Under the pieces are notes generated by a model. It saw only the letters and a program-made list of their open reading frames with translations, made no database searches and was not told the origin of the DNA. A DNA stretch of 6,308 nt, taken from the NCBI GenBank assembly GCA_947454215.1, contig CANGJN010000038.1, forward strand, positions 1 to 6,308, given 5' to 3'. The position numbers and the translations under genes are program-made. Shown in pieces: positions 1 through 6,088 of the stretch. The first letter of the stretch is position 1, and the number at the start of each line of letters is the position of its first letter. This stretch comes from Neisseriaceae bacterium. Lineage in GTDB: Bacteria > Pseudomonadota > Gammaproteobacteria > Burkholderiales > UBA11063.

Positions 1-543
1 AAATCTAATAAAATTAAACAATTATTAAAGATTATAGAAGATATTAAAAATCGAGGTGAAAAGGTTTTAATTTTTGCAATTTTTAAACAAGTACAATCAT
101 TATTAAAAATAATTTTAGAAGCTAAGTTTAAGAATTCATTTAATATTATTAATGGTACCATTAAACTCAATAAAAGAGAAGAAATTATGCATGAGTTTAA
201 TGTTAATAAGAATAATTTAGGTCTTATTCTATCTCCTAAATCAGCTGGTGTTGGATTAAATTTAACAGTTGCAAATAATGTAATTCATTACGGAAGATGG
301 TGGAATCCAGCTATAGAATCACAAGCAACGGATAGAGTGTATAGGATAGGACAAACTAAAGAAGTTAGAATATATTATTTAAACTTTTTTGATGAATCAA
401 ATAAAGTAAAATCATTTGATGAATACATTTCTGATATATTAAATAATAAACATTCAGTAACGAGTGATTTCTTAGTTCCCAATATGAGTGAAGACGACGT
501 ATTTAATGAATTTAAACACAAATTTTCTTCTAATGCTGTTTGA
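1..543 (+). CDS. SNF2-family DNA helicase/translocase, C-terminal part (5' end outside window)
   Basis: The frame is open from base 1 to a TGA at 541-543, giving 180 residues of a larger protein. An internal ATG at 187 is not the true start, because helicase sequence continues upstream of it. The visible part is the second RecA-like lobe of an SNF2 superfamily 2 ATPase. A motif IV-like strand is at residues 21-31 (KVLIFAIFKQV). Motif V is at about 77-97 (LSPKSAGVGLNLT, then VIHYGRWWNPA). Motif VI is at 107-118 (SQATDRVYRIGQ), with the arginine finger region intact. The family uses ATP hydrolysis to translocate on double-stranded DNA or remodel DNA-protein complexes. The tail (SFDEYISDILNNK, then SDFLVP) resembles what I recall of large bacterial SNF2 proteins found in defence or accessory loci. 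That is family memory, not proof. No frameshift or stop is seen, and the neighbouring ldtD is convergent. Confidence 0.9.
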   Translation, partial: KSNKIKQLLKIIEDIKNRGEKVLIFAIFKQVQSLLKIILEAKFKNSFNIINGTIKLNKREEIMHEFNVNKNNLGLILSPKSAGVGLNLTVANNVIHYGRWWNPAIESQATDRVYRIGQTKEVRIYYLNFFDESNKVKSFDEYISDILNNKHSVTSDFLVPNMSEDDVFNEFKHKFSSNAV

Positions 544-1006
544 GATTAAAATTTCAATATGACATGGTTTTGTAGACAGTTATTATAGTTTATTAAATTT
601 ATAGAAGTTCGCTTAAGAAAATAATTTTTTTGTTCTTAACTAAAATTTACAGAAAAAACATGGCAAATAGCTTATTAAGGATTTTTTAAACTAATTGTAT
701 GAACGCATAATTCTATTCTAAATTTATTGTTTAAGTATACAGTCACTCCCAGTAAGCAAATATTATGTTTAGAAATAATGATTTTATTTTTCTCAAAAAA
801 AGATTATTTTTTTATGTCGAGATCCTTTTTAAGATAGTCACCAATTTAAGTTTGAACTTGATCTATTAGAAATGTTATACACATTAAATAAACTAAAACT
901 GTTATTAAATTATTATTATCGCCTCTACAAATAAAAATGTTTACCAAATTGATTTTTTTGATCACCTCATAAATATATAGAGCCTATTTTTAAAATTAAA
1001 CTGAAA
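544..1006. other. AT-rich convergent spacer without a recognisable gene
   Basis: This 463-base stretch separates the converging ends of the SNF2 gene and ldtD. It is A/T-rich with many stops in the frames I read. The longest plus-strand frame noticed is 765-869: 34 codons from an ATG, encoding a basic, hydrophobic peptide that begins MFRNNDFIFLKKRLFF. It has no clear ribosome binding site and resembles nothing I know. An inverted repeat lies at 613-639. I see no RNA gene and no GC-rich hairpin with a T-tail, so neither flanking gene has a convincing intrinsic terminator here. Confidence 0.6.
613..639. repeat. Inverted repeat 70 bases after the SNF2 stop
   Basis: TTAAGAA at 613-619 pairs with TTCTTAA at 633-639. 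The A-rich then T-rich loop could extend the stem past a bulged G. It could act as an RNA 3'-end hairpin for the SNF2 transcript. However, it is AT-only apart from one G-C pair per arm, and no T-tract follows the right arm, so it does not qualify as a standard intrinsic terminator. It may be chance in such AT-rich DNA. Confidence 0.3.
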
Positions 1007-2605
1007 TTACTCAAATAAATAGGGATTATATGGCAATTCATCATAGGAGTATATGTCATTCCTAAATTGTAATTCATTGTTTGCATCAACCCAAGTAGTT
1101 AAATATAATATTTCAATTTTATTAGGTGTCTCTAATTTGACATACTTAGTTACATTTGATGATATTGTATCAATAATTTTATCTTTTGTCCATTCTGGAT
1201 ATTGTTGAAGAATATGTGTAGCTAAAGCTACTGGGTCTTCGATTCTTATGCACCCGTGACTCAAATTACGTTCGAATGATTTAAATAAAGAAGGTGCTGA
1301 TGTATCATGCAAATAAATTCCACACTTGTTATCAAAAACAAACTTTATTCTTCCTAATGAGTTTGACTCTCCTGAATCTTGAATAAATTTATATTTACTT
1401 ACTATTTCATCAACTTTGGTTAAATCTATATCGCTTAAATCGGTAACAGGATTTATTTTATCAGTGGACTTATATACTTTAATATTATTTTTCATTAAAT
1501 AACTACTGTCCAATATAAATTTTGGTATTATTTCATTCTTAACAATACTGTCAGGAATATACCAATATGGATTAAAAATAATAGCTTTAATTTCACTAGT
1601 TAAAACACAACTTTGTAATTGTCTATTACTTCCAACAATAACAGGCATGTTGATTATATTATGGTTATTTTCAATAACATTAAGTGAAAAATCAGGGATA
1701 TTAACAATAATCTCATTATTGCTATCATCGGTTAACCATCTAACCCTATCCATATTTAGACTTATTTTTTTAATTATTTCAAATATTGGCATATTTAATT
1801 GTTGAAGTGTTTCAGCTCCAACTACACCATCGGCATGTAAGCCATGATTTAACTGAAATTTTATCACTGCATTCTTAAGACTATGATCGTAATATCCAAA
1901 TATATTTGAAACTGATATTTTATAATTGTCAGTAATCTCTAATCTGGTAGATAGGGCTAACACGTTTGAATTATAAACATTAATTGATAGTTTAATATCA
2001 TCATTGATAGCAGGAAGTTCTTTATATTCTTTTAAGATATCATAGTACATTTTTAATTTTTGCTTAAGTTTTTGATAATTTTGATTACTAGGTATTAAAT
2101 TATCTAAATTATAATTTGTATTGATATATGCATCTATTATTTGTAGAGAGTTAACATTATGCTTTTTTATATCCCAATCTGGATAAAATTTTCTTACATC
2201 TATTACTCCCTGAGTAATATTTTCAACATATTTAAAAAATGAGTCTGAAAGAAGTACCTCAATTTTAGGAAGAATTTTATCTGATAGATAAGAATTGTTA
2301 TTTTCTATTAAAGTTTGAATTTCATTTATGTTGTATTCATCTGGATTTAAACCATCTAAATAACTATTTTTTAGAGTATTAATAAACTCTATCGCTTTTT
2401 CATTTAAGATATTATTTTGCAACCAGATAAAATTGTAATGATTCGTAAAATAAAACTTACGCAATAATCTTTTTTTTACATGTGAATTGGAGTTAATCTC
2501 TTGATTTAATAAAATATATTGATTTGTGTTTATAGTTTTTGCGACTACAACATTTGGAGAACTAATTAAAATAGTTAGATACATAATTAAGAATTTTTTT
2601 ATCAT
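1007..2605 (-). CDS. ldtD: Murein L,D-transpeptidase, LdtD (YcbB) type
   Basis: This exported enzyme makes 3-3 (mDAP-mDAP) peptidoglycan crosslinks in the periplasm, bypassing penicillin-binding transpeptidases. The ATG at 2603-2605 gives 532 residues and begins with a signal peptide: MIKK, a hydrophobic run, then VVVA with likely cleavage near residue 22. A TTG 14 codons upstream would bury that signal peptide, and a GAAAG at 2613-2617 lies 7 bases before the ATG. Next comes an LdtD-type scaffold region (about 45-200, including FIWL and GLNPDEYN). A peptidoglycan-binding domain follows (about 236-271, FQLNHGLHADGVVGAETL), then MDRVRWL and the YkuD catalytic domain (about 298-490). The catalytic domain has the inserted capping segment (NPYWYIPDSI to NSLGR), His433 (YLHDT) and SHGC with nucleophile Cys452. 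The end (YLTTWVD, FRNDIYSYD) also matches the LdtD pattern. E. coli LdtD is 615 residues; this one is shorter, mainly N-terminally. It appears to be monocistronic. Confidence 0.94.
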   Translation of the reverse strand: MIKKFLIMYLTILISSPNVVVAKTINTNQYILLNQEINSNSHVKKRLLRKFYFTNHYNFIWLQNNILNEKAIEFINTLKNSYLDGLNPDEYNINEIQTLIENNNSYLSDKILPKIEVLLSDSFFKYVENITQGVIDVRKFYPDWDIKKHNVNSLQIIDAYINTNYNLDNLIPSNQNYQKLKQKLKMYYDILKEYKELPAINDDIKLSINVYNSNVLALSTRLEITDNYKISVSNIFGYYDHSLKNAVIKFQLNHGLHADGVVGAETLQQLNMPIFEIIKKISLNMDRVRWLTDDSNNEIIVNIPDFSLNVIENNHNIINMPVIVGSNRQLQSCVLTSEIKAIIFNPYWYIPDSIVKNEIIPKFILDSSYLMKNNIKVYKSTDKINPVTDLSDIDLTKVDEIVSKYKFIQDSGESNSLGRIKFVFDNKCGIYLHDTSAPSLFKSFERNLSHGCIRIEDPVALATHILQQYPEWTKDKIIDTISSNVTKYVKLETPNKIEILYLTTWVDANNELQFRNDIYSYDELPYNPYLFE

Positions 2606-3244
2606 AATAAATCTTTCAGTACTTTTACTGGCATAACAATCTAACAATTTATAATCTATAAAATATATATTGATTTCTTGTAAGAGCTCAATAACATTAA
2701 AGTTTTATCTAATGTGAACTATAATTTTCATTCTCACCTAAAATGTTAAGTATTGTTACCTACTTAGTTTAATACTTTTATGTAATTCAAAAAAATATAA
2801 TCAAGAAAATAATAAGACACATAAAGCATCTATTAATAAAGCTGTGAGTTTAATATTAATTCTGGAGTAAGCTCTAATTAAAAATTGCTACTGTTATATA
2901 AAAAACCAGAAGTTTTTAGTAGTAAAAAAGGTATAAAAACTAAAAAGTGGGCAAAAATAAAATAATTAGATTTATGAAACTGTTGAGGTAGTTATCATAA
3001 TATTAAACCAACCTCTTTGGTATAGGTTTGGAAACAAGGCAGTATTAATAAAATAGGTATTAATTTTTAACTCAGATAATAATATGGAAGGAGTTATTTT
3101 GCTGTAAGTTATCTACATAAATTTATAATAGCATTATTTTCGTTAATTGTTATTGTTGCTAACGAGTTATTTAAAAAAATGGTTTAACTTAACAGTATAT
3201 AATAATATATTATAATAAAACTTTGTATGGATTAAAGCCTAAAA
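2606..3244. other. Gene-poor AT-rich spacer between the stress-protein gene and ldtD
   Basis: About 640 bases hold no full-length gene. The left end carries the ldtD leader and candidate promoter. Other contents are short inverted repeats: AAACC/GGTTT around 3005-3029, AAAAAC/GTTTTT at 2901-2917, and CGTTA/TAACG at 3141-3164. There is also an orphan ribosome-binding-like GGAAGGAG at 3086-3093 on the plus strand. It is followed by a 34-codon open frame (3083-3187) that encodes a hydrophobic segment but has no usable start codon before that segment. The stretch is unusually long for a bacterial spacer and could be eroded gene sequence, though no protein family is recognisable. No intrinsic terminator for the uvrD operon was found. 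Confidence 0.6.
2662..2691 (-). promoter_or_regulatory. Candidate sigma-70 promoter of ldtD
   Basis: On the minus strand, TTGAGC (2686-2691) stands 18 bases before TATATT (2662-2667). They match four of six and five of six consensus bases respectively. Transcription would start near 2655, leaving an untranslated leader of about 50 bases before the ATG at 2605. In DNA this AT-rich, -10-like hexamers are common, so the -35 match and the position carry most of the weight. Confidence 0.35.
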
Positions 3245-3694
3245 TTATATTTTTTTGTATTTATTAACTAATAAGATAGGAATATGATAATTATGAGATA
3301 TGCTTTCTACCACACCACCTGAAATCATGTGGGATAAAGACCCAAGTCTATGCGTTCCTAAAATTAATAAATCTGCTTTCCATTTATTAGAGTCTTCTAT
3401 AATAATATCAGAAATATTTAAATCATAAGTTTCAAAAATAATTACTTCAAATTTTAAATTAGTTTGTTGTAGTTTATTCACAATATGCGCTTTTAGTCGA
3501 TTAGCAACTTTAATTATGGCATCTTTTACTTCGTTAAAACCAATAACTTCAATTCCATATGTTACATGAGCTAAATTAATTACATGTACAACACGTAATT
3601 CTGCATTGAGGTTTTCACATAATTTAATAGATTCATCCAACACTTTATCACATAAATCAGAATTATCAACTGGAACATAAACTCTTTTAAACAT
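3245..3694 (-). CDS. Universal stress protein (UspA family)
   Basis: This is a 149-residue single-domain cytoplasmic protein of the usual UspA length, with a Rossmann-like alpha/beta fold. It begins FKRVYVPVDNS, where Asp10 matches the conserved adenine-contacting Asp. It continues with the second strand (ELRVVHVI, about 32-39) and a third (FEVIIFET), and ends with ADLLILGTHR at 107-116 and IPILLVN at 138-144. Family members bind ATP or act in stress and energy-starvation responses; the partner here is unknown. The family's nucleotide loop G-x2-G-x9-G-(S/T) is altered: it begins at Gly113, but Arg116 replaces the second Gly and Gly127 replaces the final Ser/Thr. ATP binding may therefore be weak or lost. 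The gene starts 16 bases after the uvrD stop behind an AAGGA site, so it is probably the second gene of that operon. The family call is firm, the physiological role is not. Confidence 0.93.
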   Translation of the reverse strand: MFKRVYVPVDNSDLCDKVLDESIKLCENLNAELRVVHVINLAHVTYGIEVIGFNEVKDAIIKVANRLKAHIVNKLQQTNLKFEVIIFETYDLNISDIIIEDSNKWKADLLILGTHRLGSLSHMISGGVVESISHNYHIPILLVNKYKKI

Positions 3695-3703
3695 AATTAG
3701 GTA

Positions 3704-3708
3704 TCCTT
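3704..3708 (-). promoter_or_regulatory. Ribosome binding site of the universal stress protein gene
   Basis: AAGGA on the minus strand lies 9 bases before the ATG at 3692-3694, entirely within the 16-base gap after the uvrD stop. It supports this start codon and independent translation of the second gene on a shared message. Confidence 0.7.
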
Positions 3709-3710
3709 TC

Positions 3711-5855
3711 TTATAAGTCTTTGTTAATTTTTGTAATGCTTAAATCTAATGTTTTTCTGCCAAATCCTATAAAATAAATCTCGGCTATTATTTTCTTATA
3801 ATCAATATTTAATACTCTTCCTCTTCCAAAAGTTTCGTGAGAAACTAAATCATCAACTTGGAGATCCAATTGTTTTTCTTCTAAACTAATTAAAGGAATT
3901 TTAGCATTATCTATACCTGTCAATGGTATGCCGTATTTTTTTTTCTCAAAATATATAGGGTTAGATATATTGTTAACTAAGAATTTGGGAATTTCATTTA
4001 TAAATCTTGAAATTGCCAAAGAAATTCTTTTCCCCCATATGAAACGACTGAAAGCCCTTGATAAAAATAGTTTGCTTGAGGCTCTAGTAATTGCAACATA
4101 CATTAATCTTCGTTCTTCTTCAATATCGCTTTCAAAATTAATAGAGCTTTCATAAGGGATTAGTCCCTCTTCTAAACCAACTATGAAAACAACATCAAAC
4201 TCTAACCCTTTTGAGGCATGTATGGTCATTAATTGAACTGCCTCATTGGATAAGTTTGATAACCCATCTTCTAATTCTAAAGAACAATTTGCTATAAATG
4301 AATATACTTGATCATCTTTGTTTATATTAGAAAAGTTTTTAGCAGTGGCAGTCAATTGATTTAAATTGGCTATTTTATCGGAACTATTTTTATCTTTTTC
4401 ATACATATACTTGATGTTGCTTTTTATGATTATGTAATTTATCAACTGATCAAGTTCAACTTCTCTTGCCTTATATTTAATTTCGATTATTAAATCATAA
4501 AAGTTTTTTAGTTTTATGCTAATATTTTCAGAAATATTCAGGATTGACTCTACCAAACTTAAGTTATTCTCTTTAGCTATAAGATAAATTTTTTTTAGAG
4601 TAATTTCACCAACTCCTCTAGGAGGGTAATTAATAATTCTATTGAAAGACGAAGAATCGTTGTGGTTATATGCTAACTTTAAATAAGCAATAACATTTTT
4701 TATCTCCGGTATATCGAAAAACTTAAGACTCCCATGAATTTTATATGGAATATCGTAAGTTTTAAAAAACTTTTCAAATACTAGGGATTGAAAATTTACA
4801 CGATATAAAATAGCTATTTTAGAATAGGGGATATTTTTTTGATGAATTTTCTTTATCTCATTTACAACAAATAAAGCCTCTGATTCTTCTGTATCACCTT
4901 CAAAAAAATTAATTTTTTCCTCATTTGATTTATCTGTCCATAAATTTTTTCCAAGTCGTTTAGTATTGTTAGTATTGTTATTCTTGATTAAGGAATTTGC
5001 AGCAATTAATATATTTTTAGTTGATCTATAGTTCTGTTCAAGTTTTATTGGTAATTGGATATTAAAGTCTTTCATGAACAGTCGCATATTCGTGACCTTG
5101 GCACCTCTAAATGAATATATGGACTGGTCATCATCACCAACAACAAATATATTATTGCAACTGTGTCCTATTAAAAATAAAAATTTATATTGTAACTCAT
5201 TAGTGTCTTGAAACTCATCAACTAAAATATGCTTAAACTGATTAATATAATGATTTTTTAGTTCTTCATTTGTAGTTAATATCTCTATGCACCTTAGTAG
5301 TAACTCAGTAAAATCAAAAATATAATGCTCAATACAAAATATTTCATACTCTTTATATATTTCAATCAATTCATTCTCTTGATTTTGACTAGGGTATAAA
5401 TCTTTAGACCTCAATCCTAAATCTTTTTTTCTGGTAATAAATTTTTGTACTTCTTTGGCTGTATTCTCATCGCTAATGTTTCTTTTAATTAGCAATTTTT
5501 TTATTATATTAAATTGTTCATTAGAGTCTAAAATTTGTAGAATTAAAGGAAAATTATTAGATTTATAATAATTCATTAATATTCTAAAACATATCGAATG
5601 AAAAGTTCCTATCCACATATCTCTTGAGTCGAGTTTTGAAATAGATGACACTCTATCGAGCATTTCTTTGGCTGCTTTATTGGTAAAGGTTAAAGCTAAA
5701 AATTCTGTGGTAGAGATGATATTCTCTCTAATTAACCAGGCAATGCGTGTAGTTAAAACTTTAGTTTTACCACTTCCAGCACCGGCTAAGACTAACATTG
5801 GCTCATTTAGATGAGTTGCAGTTTTTAATTGATATTTATTTAAGTTTTGAAGCAA
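3711..5855 (-). CDS. uvrD: DNA helicase II (UvrD), superfamily 1A 3'-5' helicase
   Basis: UvrD unwinds DNA 3' to 5' with ATP. It releases the incised oligonucleotide in nucleotide excision repair, acts with MutS/MutL in mismatch repair, and clears RecA and stalled complexes. Numbering from the TTG at 5853-5855 (714 residues), the motifs are in order and intact. They are the Q motif (LNKYQ), Walker A AGAGSGKT 24-31, Ia LTFTNKAAKEM 55-65, Ib GTFH 83-86, II VDEFQDTN 212-219, III GDDDQSIYSFRGA 240-252, IV LEQNYRST 272-279, V TIHASKGLEFD 544-554 and VI ERRLMYVAITRA 581-592. The C-terminal Tudor-like domain (about 665-711, VSHETFGRGRV) is characteristic of UvrD/PcrA and absent from Rep. Length equals E. 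coli UvrD (720) within a few residues. An ATG at 5871-5873 would add six residues but lacks a ribosome binding site. A 9-base tandem repeat expands an Asn/Thr stretch near residues 292-298. The gene heads a probable operon with the stress-protein gene. Confidence 0.96.
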   Translation of the reverse strand: MLQNLNKYQLKTATHLNEPMLVLAGAGSGKTKVLTTRIAWLIRENIISTTEFLALTFTNKAAKEMLDRVSSISKLDSRDMWIGTFHSICFRILMNYYKSNNFPLILQILDSNEQFNIIKKLLIKRNISDENTAKEVQKFITRKKDLGLRSKDLYPSQNQENELIEIYKEYEIFCIEHYIFDFTELLLRCIEILTTNEELKNHYINQFKHILVDEFQDTNELQYKFLFLIGHSCNNIFVVGDDDQSIYSFRGAKVTNMRLFMKDFNIQLPIKLEQNYRSTKNILIAANSLIKNNNTNNTKRLGKNLWTDKSNEEKINFFEGDTEESEALFVVNEIKKIHQKNIPYSKIAILYRVNFQSLVFEKFFKTYDIPYKIHGSLKFFDIPEIKNVIAYLKLAYNHNDSSSFNRIINYPPRGVGEITLKKIYLIAKENNLSLVESILNISENISIKLKNFYDLIIEIKYKAREVELDQLINYIIIKSNIKYMYEKDKNSSDKIANLNQLTATAKNFSNINKDDQVYSFIANCSLELEDGLSNLSNEAVQLMTIHASKGLEFDVVFIVGLEEGLIPYESSINFESDIEEERRLMYVAITRASSKLFLSRAFSRFIWGKRISLAISRFINEIPKFLVNNISNPIYFEKKKYGIPLTGIDNAKIPLISLEEKQLDLQVDDLVSHETFGRGRVLNIDYKKIIAEIYFIGFGRKTLDLSITKINKDL
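4961..4978. repeat. Perfect 9-base tandem duplication inside uvrD
   Basis: TAGTATTGT occurs twice in direct succession (4961-4969 and 4970-4978). Read on the minus strand it adds a three-codon Asn/Thr repeat (NNTNNT) after helicase motif IV, just before KRLGKNLWT. Because the unit is a multiple of three, the frame is kept. E. coli UvrD as I recall it has a shorter Asn run (NNNGRLG) at this point, which would place the extra residues in a surface linker. Confidence 0.6.
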
Positions 5856-5858
5856 AAT

Positions 5859-5867
5859 TCCACCCTC
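5859..5867 (-). promoter_or_regulatory. Ribosome binding site that fixes the uvrD start at TTG 5855
   Basis: The minus strand reads GAGGGTGGA here, with GAGGG 7 bases before the TTG at 5853-5855, which is ideal spacing. The alternative ATG at 5871-5873 lies upstream of this element, so the element would be coding sequence if that ATG were used. Only A/T-rich sequence precedes that ATG. Confidence 0.65.
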
Positions 5868-5898
5868 ACACATCAGAATTATTTATTTATCAATATCA

Positions 5899-5913
5899 AA
5901 GATATGATATCTT
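5899..5913. promoter_or_regulatory. 15-base perfect palindrome in the uvrD leader, possible operator
   Basis: AAGATAT and ATATCTT flank a single central base. The site lies about 45 bases before the TTG start and just downstream of the candidate -10 box, where a bound repressor could block transcription. It matches neither the E. coli-type (CTG-N10-CAG) nor the Bacillus-type (GAAC-N4-GTTC) LexA box. The arms are mostly A/T, so chance is a real alternative. Confidence 0.3.
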
Positions 5914-5927
5914 AACTAATGCTAATA

Positions 5928-5936
5928 TTTATAACA
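5928..5936 (-). promoter_or_regulatory. Candidate extended -10 promoter of the uvrD operon
   Basis: The minus strand reads TGT followed by TATAAA (-10 at 5928-5933, TG at 5935-5936), an extended -10 pattern. No good -35 hexamer is visible 16-18 bases upstream, which extended -10 promoters tolerate. Transcription would start near 5921, about 66 bases before the TTG. Confidence 0.35.
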
Positions 5937-6088
5937 AATATGTGATACTAATTAGTGTTCATTAGGGTATTTGTGTAATTAAAATGTAATTATGAAAATA
6001 TTATAATTAATATCTTTCTTGTTTAATAAATTATTAATTAAATTATATCATAAATAAGAAATTAAATATTAGTTAAATAATGTTTTAC

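Noticed and set aside
765..869. 34-codon plus-strand frame with a basic, hydrophobic product
   Set aside because: It has no ribosome binding site and no recognisable family, and frames of this length of A/T-rich codons (Phe, Lys, Ile, Leu) arise easily by chance here.
2606..2647. Longer ldtD start at a TTG (2645-2647)
   Set aside because: It would place 14 polar residues before the signal peptide and has no ribosome binding site. The ATG at 2605 gives a standard signal peptide.
2901..2917. AAAAAC/GTTTTT hairpin considered as terminator of the uvrD-usp operon
   Set aside because: The stem has one G-C pair and the site is more than 300 bases beyond the usp stop, which is far too weak and distant.
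3141..3164. CGTTA/TAACG inverted repeat in the spacer
   Set aside because: A five-base stem around a 14-base loop, with no T-tract on either strand, is too weak to call functional.
3202..3214. AT-only 12-base palindrome (ATAATATATTAT) just after the usp stop
   Set aside because: A pure A/T palindrome of this size is expected by chance in this composition, and it has no T-tail context to act as a terminator.
3928..4155. 75-codon plus-strand open frame inside uvrD
   Set aside because: It lies antisense to the conserved motif VI and C-terminal coding region of uvrD, has no family resemblance, and is explained as a shadow of that gene.
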